Of a DNA stretch of 64,000 nt, positions 34,574 through 43,092 are shown one piece after another. Below the pieces are notes generated by a model. The model did not search any database. It was not told where the DNA came from and saw nothing but the letters and a program-made list of their open reading frames with translations. Origin of the DNA: JAKRSD01 sp964473995 (GTDB lineage: Bacteria; Bacteroidota; Bacteroidia; CAIKAF01). Location: the NCBI GenBank assembly GCA_964473995.1, contig CAYYRB010000002.1, positions 10,862 through 74,861 of the forward strand. Direction: 5' to 3'. Position numbers and translations under genes: made by a program. How positions within the stretch are numbered: the stretch's first letter is position 1; each line of letters opens with the position of its first letter.

Positions 34574-37093
34574 TTAATCATTTGTGGATTCTCCCCCGAT
34601 GGCGCTGTCTCCTTCAGCCGGAGTTTCACCCTCAGGATTTTCCTCGTCATTCATATCGGCGGGAACCTTAGCTATGGCGGCTATGCTGTCCGTATTCTTC
34701 AGGTTGATTAACCGCACGCCCTGGGTATTTCTGCCCATCACACGCAATGAATCCACACCTAAACGAATTAAGGTCCCCCGCTTGGTGATAATCATCAGAT
34801 CTTCTTCAGGAACCACCTCCAAAATACTGATCAGCTGACCGGTTTTATCCGTAATGTTCATGGTTTTTACCCCTTTACCGCCACGGTTGGTAATGCGGTA
34901 ATCCTCCAAAGCGGATTGCTTACCGTAGCCGTTTTCGGAAACCACGAGTACATTATTATTCTTATCACTCACGCAGATCATACCCACTACCTCGTCGCGT
35001 TCGTTGTCCAGGCTGATACCCCTCACACCCGTAGCTGTACGGCCCATGCCGCGTACTTTATTTTCCGGGAAGCGGATGGCACGACCCGAACGTACGGCAA
35101 TCAATACTTCGCTGTTGTCGTCGGTAAGGCGTGCCTCGATCAGCTCATCCCCTTCACGCACATTGATGGCGTTGATACCATTGGTACGCGGACGGGAATA
35201 TGCCTCCAGGGTCGTTTTTTTGATGGTTCCCCTGCGCGTACACATAATGATAAAGTGCGACTTGCAGTATTCCTCATCCTTCAGGTCCTTCACGGCGATG
35301 TAGGCTTTTATCTTATCATCGCTTTCAATGTTGATCATGTTTTGGATGGGACGACCTTTTGCCGTTTTGTCTCCCTCGGGAATTTCGTAAACACGCAACC
35401 AATAACAACGGCCTTTTTCCGTAAAGAACAATAAATAGTTGTGTGCCGTGGCAATGTGAAGATGCTCCAAGAAGTCCTCATCACGCGTGCCGCTTGCCCT
35501 GGAACCCATACCTCCTCTGTTTTGCCGGCGATATTCAGCCAAAGGAGTTCGTTTAATGTACCCTTTGTGTGAAATGGTGATGGCCACCGCTTCGTCCTCA
35601 ATCAGGTCCTCGATGCGCATATCGTCCGCACTGTGCACGATTTCGGTTCTGCGTTCATCGCCGTATTTTTCACGGATCACGGTGAGTTCATCCTTGATGA
35701 TTTTCATCCGCAGATTTTTATCGCCCAATATCTCTTTGTAATAGGCGATCATTTTCATCAGCTCTTCATACTCGGCGCGCAGTTTATCCTGCTCCAGACC
35801 GGTAAGTTGGCGAAGACGCATATCGACGATGGCGCGGGATTGAATATCGGAAAGGTTGAAACGGGCCATCAACTGCTCAATAGCCTCGTTGGGACTCGCC
35901 GCACCGCGGATGATTTTAATCACCTCATCAATATTATCTGAGGCGATAATCAATCCTTCCAAAATGTGCGCGCGCTTCTCTGCCTGTTCAAGTTCGTATT
36001 GGGTTCTGCGAACCACGATTTCATGACGGTGCTCTACGTAATGCACGATCATGTCCTTCAGATTCAGCAATTGCGGACGGCCCTTTACCAGTGCAATATT
36101 ATTTACTGAAAATGAAGTCTGTAGCGAGGTATACTTAAATAAATTATTTAATACTACATTAGGTATCGCATCCCGTTTAATTTCATACACGATACGCAAT
36201 CCATTACGGTCTGATTCGTCGCGGATATCGGAGATGCCTTCAATTTTCTTTTCATTCACCAATTCAGCCGTGCGCTTGATCAGTTCGGCTTTATTAACCT
36301 GATACGGTATTTCGGTGACAATGATGGCTTGCCGGTTGTTATCCGTTTCTTCAAATCCTGCTTTAGCGCGCATAACCACGCGTCCGCGTCCCGTTTGGAA
36401 TGCATCACGCACACCTTCGTAGCCGTAGATAATACCGCCTGTGGGAAAATCCGGTGCTTTGATAAACTTCATCAGATCCTGCACCTCAATATCATGGTTA
36501 TCAATGTAAGCCAGAATACCGTCAATGGTTTCCGTAATGTTATGCGGAGCCATGTTGGTAGCCATACCTACCGCAATTCCGGAGGCACCGTTTACGATCA
36601 GGTTGGGGAATGCGGAAGGCATTACGGTGGGTTCTTCCAGGGAATCGTCAAAATTCGGGGCAAAATCAACCGTATTTTTTTCGATATCGGCCAACATCTC
36701 CTCGGCCAGTTTCCTCAAACGGGCCTCGGTGTAACGCATCGCTGCGGGAGGGTCATCATCAATGGATCCGAAGTTACCCTGACCGTCCACCAGCGGATAG
36801 CGTAGTGACCAGTCCTGGGCCATACGGACCATGGTATCATATACCGATGAATCTCCGTGCGGGTGGTATTTACCCAGCACCTCTCCCACGATACGGGCTG
36901 ATTTTTTGTAGGGCTTGGTGGACGTGATACCCAAATCCATCATTCCATAAAGAACGCGGCGGTGCACAGGCTTTAAACCGTCCCTGGCGTCGGGCAATGC
37001 ACGGGAAACAATTACCGACATCGAATAGTCGATGTAGGCCGTCTTCATCTGATCCTCAATATTAATCGGAATGATCTTTTCTTCTTCTGCCAT
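34574..37093 (-). CDS. gyrA: DNA gyrase subunit A
   Basis: Type IIA topoisomerase subunit that cleaves and rejoins DNA during supercoiling. The 839 residues contain the N-terminal IPINIEDQMKTAYIDYSMSVIVSRALPDARDGLKPVHRR, HPHGDSSVYDTMVRMAQ with the conserved Ser and Asp of the quinolone-determining loop unchanged, and GNFGSIDDDPPAAMRYTEARL with the catalytic Tyr. A C-terminal beta-pinwheel contains the QNRGGMGSRA-type GyrA box, and the last 30 residues are acidic (DMNDEENPEGETPAEGDS). The pinwheel and GyrA box favour GyrA over ParC. It is divergent from clpC. Confidence 0.96.
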   Translation of the reverse strand: MAEEEKIIPINIEDQMKTAYIDYSMSVIVSRALPDARDGLKPVHRRVLYGMMDLGITSTKPYKKSARIVGEVLGKYHPHGDSSVYDTMVRMAQDWSLRYPLVDGQGNFGSIDDDPPAAMRYTEARLRKLAEEMLADIEKNTVDFAPNFDDSLEEPTVMPSAFPNLIVNGASGIAVGMATNMAPHNITETIDGILAYIDNHDIEVQDLMKFIKAPDFPTGGIIYGYEGVRDAFQTGRGRVVMRAKAGFEETDNNRQAIIVTEIPYQVNKAELIKRTAELVNEKKIEGISDIRDESDRNGLRIVYEIKRDAIPNVVLNNLFKYTSLQTSFSVNNIALVKGRPQLLNLKDMIVHYVEHRHEIVVRRTQYELEQAEKRAHILEGLIIASDNIDEVIKIIRGAASPNEAIEQLMARFNLSDIQSRAIVDMRLRQLTGLEQDKLRAEYEELMKMIAYYKEILGDKNLRMKIIKDELTVIREKYGDERRTEIVHSADDMRIEDLIEDEAVAITISHKGYIKRTPLAEYRRQNRGGMGSRASGTRDEDFLEHLHIATAHNYLLFFTEKGRCYWLRVYEIPEGDKTAKGRPIQNMINIESDDKIKAYIAVKDLKDEEYCKSHFIIMCTRRGTIKKTTLEAYSRPRTNGINAINVREGDELIEARLTDDNSEVLIAVRSGRAIRFPENKVRGMGRTATGVRGISLDNERDEVVGMICVSDKNNNVLVVSENGYGKQSALEDYRITNRGGKGVKTMNITDKTGQLISILEVVPEEDLMIITKRGTLIRLGVDSLRVMGRNTQGVRLINLKNTDSIAAIAKVPADMNDEENPEGETPAEGDSAIGGESTND

Positions 37094-37149
37094 TTTTTAC
37101 TTGTTTACTGAATTGCACACTTTTTGATTTGATTGATTCAAAAAGCGAA

Positions 37150-37157
37150 CGAAAGTA
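37150..37157 (-). promoter_or_regulatory. TACTTTCG -7-like box for gyrA
   Basis: One mismatch to TAnnTTTG on the minus strand, 57 bp upstream of gyrA, inside the 238-bp gyrA/clpC divergent region (37094-37331). No gene or structured RNA was recognised in that region and no strong clpC promoter could be assigned. Confidence 0.35.
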
Positions 37158-37331
37158 CACTTTTGGCCGCTAATGACGAAATTTTTGAAGGAATCGAATA
37201 AACAAAATTGTGTTTAAAAAAAAGGCCTAAATTGCAACCGTTTTAAAGGATTGACGTTAATTTTATGACGTCCCCGCAAGAATTCAAAACTTATCAACAG
37301 AAATAACAAACTAGCTGATTTATAAATTCAT

Positions 37332-39875
37332 ATGGAATCCAGATTTTCACCCCGTGTTAAAGATGTGCTCACCTACAGCAGAGAGGAGGCGCTCCGTCTT
37401 GGTCATGATTTTGTAGGAACCGAACATCTTCTGCTTGGAATTATCCGCGAGGGAGAAGGTTTGGCACTCCAAATTTTGGAGATGTTGGGCGTAAAACCCT
37501 CCGTGCTGCGTAAGGAAATTGAAAAAATGATGAAGCCGGGAACGAAAAATCTCGGTCAGTTGGGTAACATTCCTTTAATCAAACAGGCTGAGAAGGTTTT
37601 GAAAATTACCGTATTGGAGGCGAAATTACTGAACAGTGCCGTTATTGAAACGGAACATCTACTTTTAGCCATTCTGAAAGAAGACACCTCATTACCCGCC
37701 AAGGTGTTGGAAAAATTTGACGTGGATTACAAAGCAGTAAAAGACAAATTTGAGATGCTTCAGTCGGAAGGTGATTTGCCCCGTGCTGAAATGCCCGGGT
37801 CTCCTGACGATGAGCCGGAGGAAACCTTTGGCAGTTCCGCTTCTTCCCGAAAAAACCCGGGTGATCCGAAATCGAAAACCCCGGTCCTGGACAATTTTGG
37901 CAGAGATTTGTCTAAAATGGCAGAGGAAGGCAAATTAGATCCCATCATCGGCCGGGAAAAAGAAATTGAACGTGTAAGCCAGATTCTGAGCAGAAGAAAG
38001 AAAAACAACCCCATTCTTATCGGGGAGCCCGGTGTAGGTAAATCAGCCATTGCGGAAGGTTTGGCTTTGCGTATTTCGCAACGAAAAGTATCTCGTGTAC
38101 TTTTTTCAAAACGGGTAGTATCACTTGATCTGGCCTCTCTGGTGGCCGGAACAAAATACCGCGGGCAGTTTGAGGAGCGCATGAAGGCGCTGATGAATGA
38201 ATTGGAAAAATCACCCGATGTAATCCTGTTTATTGATGAAATTCACACGATCATAGGCGCAGGCGGCGCATCCGGTTCGCTGGATGCTTCCAACATGTTT
38301 AAACCGGCACTGGCCCGTGGCGAGATTCAATGCATCGGTGCCACCACGCTGGATGAATACCGTCAATTCATTGAAAAAGACGGAGCGCTGGATCGCCGTT
38401 TTCAGAAGGTGATGATTGAGCCCACCTCGGAAGAAGAGACGCTGCAGATTCTCAACAACATCAAAGAGAAATACGAAAACCACCATAACGTCACTTACAC
38501 AGCGGAGGCACTTAAAGCATGCGTTACGCTTACTTCCCGGTATGTAACCGATCGCTTTTTACCGGATAAGGCCATTGATGCATTAGACGAAGTTGGTGCC
38601 CGGGTGCACATTACCAACATTAAAGTTCCGGTTGAAATTTCAGACCTGGAGACAAGTCTGGAGGAAATTCGGGAAGAAAAGAGCACAGCCGTGCGCAGCG
38701 CCCAGTATGACGAAGCAGCCAAACTTCGCGACAAAGAAAGGCACCTGGAAAAAGAACTGGAACAGGTGAAGGCCCGGTGGGAAGAGGAAAGCCGCAAACA
38801 GAAAGAACCCGTTACGGAGGAGAATGTAGCCGAAGTGGTGAGCATGATGACCGGTATCCCGCTTACCAAAGTGTCGCAGACGGAAAACCGTAAGCTGGCC
38901 AACATGTACGACATGATTAAAACGAAGGTAATCGGTCAGGATGAGGCGGTCCGCAAAACAGTGAAAGCCATTCAGCGGAACAGGGTGGGTCTTAAAGACC
39001 CGAACAAACCGATCGGTTCCTTCATATTCCTGGGTCCTACGGGCGTAGGGAAAACTCAGTTGGCCAAAGTGATTGCCCGATACTTGTTTGACAGTGATGA
39101 CTCTCTCATACGCATAGACATGAGCGAATACATGGAGAAGTTCAGCGTTTCACGGCTTATCGGAGCGCCTCCGGGTTATGTAGGCTATGAGGAGGGTGGT
39201 CAGCTTACCGAGAAAGTGCGGCGCAAACCCTACTCCGTTATTCTCCTGGATGAAATTGAAAAAGCGCATCCCGATGTGTTTAACCTGTTGCTGCAAGCAT
39301 TGGACGACGGACAGTTGACCGACAGCCTGGGCAGGAAGGTGGATTTTAAAAACACGGTCATCATCATGACCTCCAACATCGGTTCGCGTGATCTGAAAGA
39401 ATTCGGAACAGGTGTAGGTTTCCGTACGGGTGCCCGAGAATCTCAGGCAGATTCACTCAGCAAAGGGGTTATTCAAAATGCATTGAAAAAGGCATTTGCT
39501 CCGGAGTTTCTAAACCGAATTGATGATATCATCATGTTCAATCCGTTATCAAAGGAGGATATCTTCCAGATTATCGATATCGAGATGGAAGGATTCATCA
39601 AAAGATTGGAAAGCAACGGGTACAAACTCAAGATTGACAAAGCGGCTAAGGACTTTATCGCCGAGAGAGGATACGATCCCAATTTTGGAGCCAGACCGCT
39701 GAAAAGATCCATCCAGAAATTTTTGGAAGATCCGCTGGCGGAAGAAATCATCAACGCTAATCTGGAAGAAGGCGATACCATTACCGCCACCTTTGATAAG
39801 GCTAAGGATGAAATTAAAATAAAAATCACCAAACCGAAAGGAAAAAAGGCGGAGGAGGAATCCGTGGAAAATTAA
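37332..39875 (+). CDS. clpC: ClpC-type AAA+ unfoldase
   Basis: Hexameric ATPase that unfolds substrates for the ClpP protease. The 847 residues contain the double N-domain (FSPRVKDVLTYSREEALRLGHDFVGTEHLLLGIIREG), D1 with Walker A GEPGVGKSAIAEG and Walker B VILFIDEIHTIIGAGG, a UVR-like middle domain (AQYDEAAKLRDKERHLEKELEQV) that marks ClpC rather than ClpA/ClpB, and D2 with GPTGVGKTQLAK and GAPPGYVGYEEGGQLTE. The C-terminus is Lys/Glu-rich. ClpP is not in this window. A hairpin terminator follows the stop. Confidence 0.95.
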   Translation: MESRFSPRVKDVLTYSREEALRLGHDFVGTEHLLLGIIREGEGLALQILEMLGVKPSVLRKEIEKMMKPGTKNLGQLGNIPLIKQAEKVLKITVLEAKLLNSAVIETEHLLLAILKEDTSLPAKVLEKFDVDYKAVKDKFEMLQSEGDLPRAEMPGSPDDEPEETFGSSASSRKNPGDPKSKTPVLDNFGRDLSKMAEEGKLDPIIGREKEIERVSQILSRRKKNNPILIGEPGVGKSAIAEGLALRISQRKVSRVLFSKRVVSLDLASLVAGTKYRGQFEERMKALMNELEKSPDVILFIDEIHTIIGAGGASGSLDASNMFKPALARGEIQCIGATTLDEYRQFIEKDGALDRRFQKVMIEPTSEEETLQILNNIKEKYENHHNVTYTAEALKACVTLTSRYVTDRFLPDKAIDALDEVGARVHITNIKVPVEISDLETSLEEIREEKSTAVRSAQYDEAAKLRDKERHLEKELEQVKARWEEESRKQKEPVTEENVAEVVSMMTGIPLTKVSQTENRKLANMYDMIKTKVIGQDEAVRKTVKAIQRNRVGLKDPNKPIGSFIFLGPTGVGKTQLAKVIARYLFDSDDSLIRIDMSEYMEKFSVSRLIGAPPGYVGYEEGGQLTEKVRRKPYSVILLDEIEKAHPDVFNLLLQALDDGQLTDSLGRKVDFKNTVIIMTSNIGSRDLKEFGTGVGFRTGARESQADSLSKGVIQNALKKAFAPEFLNRIDDIIMFNPLSKEDIFQIIDIEMEGFIKRLESNGYKLKIDKAAKDFIAERGYDPNFGARPLKRSIQKFLEDPLAEEIINANLEEGDTITATFDKAKDEIKIKITKPKGKKAEEESVEN

Positions 39876-39886
39876 TGATGGATACT

Positions 39887-39924
39887 AAAGGAAAAGGAAT
39901 CGTTGATGGTTCCTTTTCTTTTTT
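39887..39924 (+). terminator. Intrinsic terminator after clpC
   Basis: Stem of about 13 bp (AAAGGAAAAGGAA with TTCCTTTTCTTTT, one G-T pair), 10-nt loop, then T residues, starting 12 bp after the clpC stop. It separates clpC from the membrane hydroxylase gene. Confidence 0.8.
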
Positions 39925-39950
39925 AAAAAAACCAGTTCTACCCTTAATTT

Positions 39951-41186
39951 ATGGACTTTATTGCGCTATCGGTTCCTGCTTTTTTTATTTTGATGAGTCT
40001 GGAATTGTTGGCCGGTATCGTTTACGGACGAAAGTTATATCGTTTTAATGATGCCGTTACCAACCTTTCCTGCGGGATTGGCAGTCAGATTTTAGGCGCA
40101 TTTATCGCAGTGGCCGTCTTTTGGGCCTATTCGTTTACTTACGCTCATTTTCGCATTTTTACCATACCCGAAACACTTTCCTACTGGTTTATTCTTTTTT
40201 TCGGGGTTGATTTTGCCTACTATTGGTTCCACCGACTGAGTCATGAGGTTAATGCGATTTGGGCCGCTCATATCGTACACCATCAGAGTGAAGAATATAA
40301 CCTTAGCGTAGCCCTTCGCCAATCGTGGTTTCAAGGTCTTTTCAGCTGGTGGTTTTATCTGCCTCTGGCTTTTTTAGGCTTTAGTCCGCTTATGATTGTT
40401 ACAGTGGGAGCGTTTAATACACTTTATCAATTTTGGATTCATACCAAAACCATCAAAAAACTGCCTGCTTTCTTCGAGTTTATTTTTAATACACCTTCCC
40501 ATCACCGGGTTCATCATGGCAGAAATCCGGAATACATCGATAAAAACCATGCAGGTTCTCTCATTATTTGGGATCGGATGTTTGGCACATTTGCCGCGGA
40601 AAAAGAGGAGGTTGTTTATGGTATAACTACCCCGCTCAAATCGTTCAATCCATTTTGGGCCAATTTCCATTATTGGAATGAATTGGTGAATTCTGCCAGG
40701 AAAACTGAAAAACTGTCCGATAAAATAAAGCTGTTCCTAAAACCGCCCGGTTGGTATCCGGCGGATTTGGCAGGAAATATAACGCCTTCTCCCGTGATTC
40801 AGCATGAAGTGGTCAAATATGACGTGCCTGTCGCTAAATCTGCCCTATGGTATACGTTCATTCATTTCTCTGCCGTTCTGGGCATTTCATCGTATTACAT
40901 GCTTTTTTCCAAAAAAATGATCCGCTCCGGCGATCCTGAAGTTGTCCTATTGGCGTTTTATATGGCCTGTCTGATCCTTTTTTCACTTTTTACGTTTGGT
41001 CTTATTCTTGAAAACAGAACTTCTGCAAGAAAATGGGAGTTGCTCAGATTGGTCTTTTCCGCGGGATTGATTTATTTTTTCCGGGATAACGCCCACCTTT
41101 TTTGGTCCATTTGCCTCTTCGCTGTATTCTATTTTATTTCTTGGACAACTTTTTGGTATTCAAGGGTAAAAAAGGTTGGAAATTAA
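39951..41186 (+). CDS. Alkylglycerol-monooxygenase-like membrane hydroxylase (fatty acid hydroxylase superfamily)
   Basis: Integral-membrane di-iron oxygenase. The 411 residues carry the histidine clusters H94xxxH98 (YWFHRLSHEVN), H107..HH111 (AAHIVHHQSEEYNLS) and HH185..HH189 (TPSHHRVHHGRNPEYIDKNHAG). Within the superfamily, the whole block from the first His box through WDRMFGTF and VVYGITTPL closely follows, from memory, animal alkylglycerol monooxygenase (AGMO/TMEM195), including the LALRQS- and LYQFWIHT-like stretches and the long C-terminal membrane region. AGMO cleaves ether-lipid alkyl bonds using tetrahydrobiopterin. The next gene (39 bp away) is lysoplasmalogenase-like, which fits ether-lipid metabolism (inference). 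A sterol/carotenoid hydroxylase is the alternative. Confidence 0.85.
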   Translation: MDFIALSVPAFFILMSLELLAGIVYGRKLYRFNDAVTNLSCGIGSQILGAFIAVAVFWAYSFTYAHFRIFTIPETLSYWFILFFGVDFAYYWFHRLSHEVNAIWAAHIVHHQSEEYNLSVALRQSWFQGLFSWWFYLPLAFLGFSPLMIVTVGAFNTLYQFWIHTKTIKKLPAFFEFIFNTPSHHRVHHGRNPEYIDKNHAGSLIIWDRMFGTFAAEKEEVVYGITTPLKSFNPFWANFHYWNELVNSARKTEKLSDKIKLFLKPPGWYPADLAGNITPSPVIQHEVVKYDVPVAKSALWYTFIHFSAVLGISSYYMLFSKKMIRSGDPEVVLLAFYMACLILFSLFTFGLILENRTSARKWELLRLVFSAGLIYFFRDNAHLFWSICLFAVFYFISWTTFWYSRVKKVGN

Positions 41187-41196
41187 TTTGTTTTTT

Positions 41197-41213
41197 TACT
41201 TTCGATATCGAAA
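41197..41213 (+). promoter_or_regulatory. TACTTTCG box fused to a 14-bp perfect palindrome
   Basis: TACTTTCG (41197-41204) overlaps TTTCGATATCGAAA (41200-41213), a perfect 14-bp inverted repeat, ending 12 bp before the lysoplasmalogenase-like ATG. The placement over the expected transcription start would suit a repressor operator. Single occurrence; chance cannot be excluded. Confidence 0.35.
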
Positions 41214-41225
41214 TACAATCCCGGC

Positions 41226-41906
41226 ATGTACTACTTCCGACCTCTGACCTTGTTTTATTTTTCGGTTTTGGCTTTCGAAATGTATGCGGAATCCATGCAG
41301 GATCTTCCGGTGATTTATTTCACCAAGCCTTTACTTATGCCCTTGTTGCTGGTATTTTTCCTGTTGAATAATAGAAAAAATGCCCCGGCAGAAAAGTGGC
41401 TGTTTTCCCTGGCACTCCTATTTTCACTTGCCGGGGACGTATTTTTAATGTTTCGCCGGGATGATTTGTTTGTTTTTGGCTTGGGCTCCTTTCTAATCGG
41501 CCACCTCGCCTACATTGTATCGTTTACCGTGAGAGTCAGGGAGGCGAAAATTTCAGCTATGCAAATTCTGATGAAAGGAATTCCGTTTCTGTTGTTTGTA
41601 GGTACATTTTTATGGTTTTTGCATCCCTACATCATGAATGATTCCGAAACTGCTCCATTATTCATTCCCGTGGCTGTTTATGCCTCGGTAATATCCTTGA
41701 TGGGATTGGCGTCTTTGCTTAGGAAAAAAGCTGTTTCTGATTCCGGTTTTTGGATGGTCTTTCTTGGGGCTTTGTTGTTTATGGTTTCAGATTCCTGCAT
41801 TGCCTTGAATAAATTCGTTTCTCCCCTGCCCCACGCCGGCGTTCTTATCATGGCTACCTATGGTGTAGCTCAGTATATGATTACCTTGGGTATGCTGAAA
41901 AGATAA
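41226..41906 (+). CDS. YhhN/TMEM86-family protein (lysoplasmalogenase-like)
   Basis: Polytopic membrane protein of about eight TM helices. Characterised TMEM86 members hydrolyse the vinyl-ether bond of lysoplasmalogens; the role of the bacterial YhhN relatives is less clear. The family pattern over 226 residues is YFTKPLLMPLLLVFFLL near residue 30, LALLFSLAGDVFLMF, FGLGSFLIGHLAYIVSF, and FWMVFLGALLFMVSDSCIALNKF, with the conserved membrane-embedded Asp residues. It starts 39 bp after the AGMO-like gene and is followed within 6 bp by the CapA-like gene, so the three may form one transcript. Confidence 0.85.
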   Translation: MYYFRPLTLFYFSVLAFEMYAESMQDLPVIYFTKPLLMPLLLVFFLLNNRKNAPAEKWLFSLALLFSLAGDVFLMFRRDDLFVFGLGSFLIGHLAYIVSFTVRVREAKISAMQILMKGIPFLLFVGTFLWFLHPYIMNDSETAPLFIPVAVYASVISLMGLASLLRKKAVSDSGFWMVFLGALLFMVSDSCIALNKFVSPLPHAGVLIMATYGVAQYMITLGMLKR

Positions 41907-41912
41907 TCCCGC

Positions 41913-43079
41913 GTGAAATCATTTCTTTTTTCTTTCGGCGGATCAATTCTCATCTGTTCTTCAGGAATACTGTTTCAATTATTCAATGTTGAACGGGAAA
42001 AGCATCAGACGCCAATAACCAACCGGGTCATTGATACCATTAACCGGGATTCTTCCTCGGCCGTGTTCCTTTTTGCCGGAGATGTTATGGGACATGAACC
42101 ACAGATAACGGCTGCCCGAAAATCGGACGGCACCTATGACTACGGATCCAATTACCGGCTTGTTCAATCCTACATTCAACAGGCGGATTGGGCCATGACT
42201 AATTTGGAGGTGACGCTTGCCGGTGCGCCATATACCGGCTACCCTACATTCAGTAGTCCCGATGCATTGGCTCTGGCATTGAAGAATGCGGGATTTGATG
42301 TATTGCAGACCGCCAATAATCACAGCTGCGATAAAGGATTGAAAGGAGTAATAAGAACTCTGGATGTATTGGATTCGTTAGGACTTGATCATTTGGGAAG
42401 CTACCGAAATCCGGAAGAACGCGAAAAGCAGTATCCTTATATCAAAACTGTGAACGGCATCCGCCTGTGCTTTTTAAATTACAGCTATGGTACCAATGGA
42501 CTGCCGATTCCTGCTGGCACAGTGGTTAACTTAATTGATACCGCTGTAATCCGAAAAGATTTGGAAAAAGCAAAACAGAAGAGCACAGACTTCATCATTT
42601 GCACCTTCCACTGGGGAGCCGAATACCAAAGAGTAGAAAGTTCAGAGCAGTTACGCATAGCGGAATTTTCAGCCTTGCACGGTGCTGATTTGATTATTGG
42701 AGGTCATCCGCATGTGGTGCAGCCCGTGAAGAAGGTGTATGCAGGAAACCGAGACAGTGTCTGGACCTTCTTTTCACTAGGAAATTACATCTCCAATCAG
42801 CGTGATCGTTACAAAAACGGGGGTATCATGGCTGAGGTTACGATCACCAGGAAAAACGGAAAAACATATCTTGACCGTTTGAATTTTCTGCCTGTTTATG
42901 TGCATAAACAGATTTCGCCCAAGACAGAGTACGTGCTTGTTCCTGGATATTTGGATTCCGATTCGGACACCCTGCTTTCCCTGAATACGGTCGATAAATC
43001 GCTAAAAAATCAATTTTTTAAAGACACGCGTGAATGGCTTCGGAACATACCCGAAACTGAATTCAAGTCTGAGAAGTAA
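41913..43079 (+). CDS. CapA/PgsA-family metallophosphatase-like protein
   Basis: Calcineurin-like fold protein of the poly-gamma-glutamate capsule (CapA) family, exported or membrane-anchored. It starts with GTG and a hydrophobic N-terminus (FLFSFGGSILICSSGILFQLF). Motifs over 388 residues: FLFAGDVMGHEPQI, WAMTNLEVTLAG, DVLQTANNHSCDKG, IICTFHWGAEYQ, ADLIIGGHPHVVQPV and FFSLGNYIS. CapA in Bacillus belongs to capsule export, but the wide bacterial family mostly lacks PgsB/C partners; none is here. The enzymatic role is therefore unknown. It ends convergent with the giant repeat protein. Confidence 0.86.
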   Translation: MKSFLFSFGGSILICSSGILFQLFNVEREKHQTPITNRVIDTINRDSSSAVFLFAGDVMGHEPQITAARKSDGTYDYGSNYRLVQSYIQQADWAMTNLEVTLAGAPYTGYPTFSSPDALALALKNAGFDVLQTANNHSCDKGLKGVIRTLDVLDSLGLDHLGSYRNPEEREKQYPYIKTVNGIRLCFLNYSYGTNGLPIPAGTVVNLIDTAVIRKDLEKAKQKSTDFIICTFHWGAEYQRVESSEQLRIAEFSALHGADLIIGGHPHVVQPVKKVYAGNRDSVWTFFSLGNYISNQRDRYKNGGIMAEVTITRKNGKTYLDRLNFLPVYVHKQISPKTEYVLVPGYLDSDSDTLLSLNTVDKSLKNQFFKDTREWLRNIPETEFKSEK

Positions 43080-43092
43080 ATGATTTGATGTA

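Noticed and set aside
34916..35434. 172-residue plus-strand open frame inside gyrA
   Set aside because: Antisense shadow of a conserved essential gene; no recognisable domain and no promoter.
37094..37331. gyrA/clpC divergent region as replication origin or CtsR-like operator site
   Set aside because: No repeated DnaA-box-like sequences or clear direct repeats seen; only a weak -7-like box for gyrA.
41913..43079. CapA-like gene as evidence for a poly-gamma-glutamate capsule
   Set aside because: PgsB/CapB ligase and PgsC/CapC are absent; the CapA family is widespread outside such loci.
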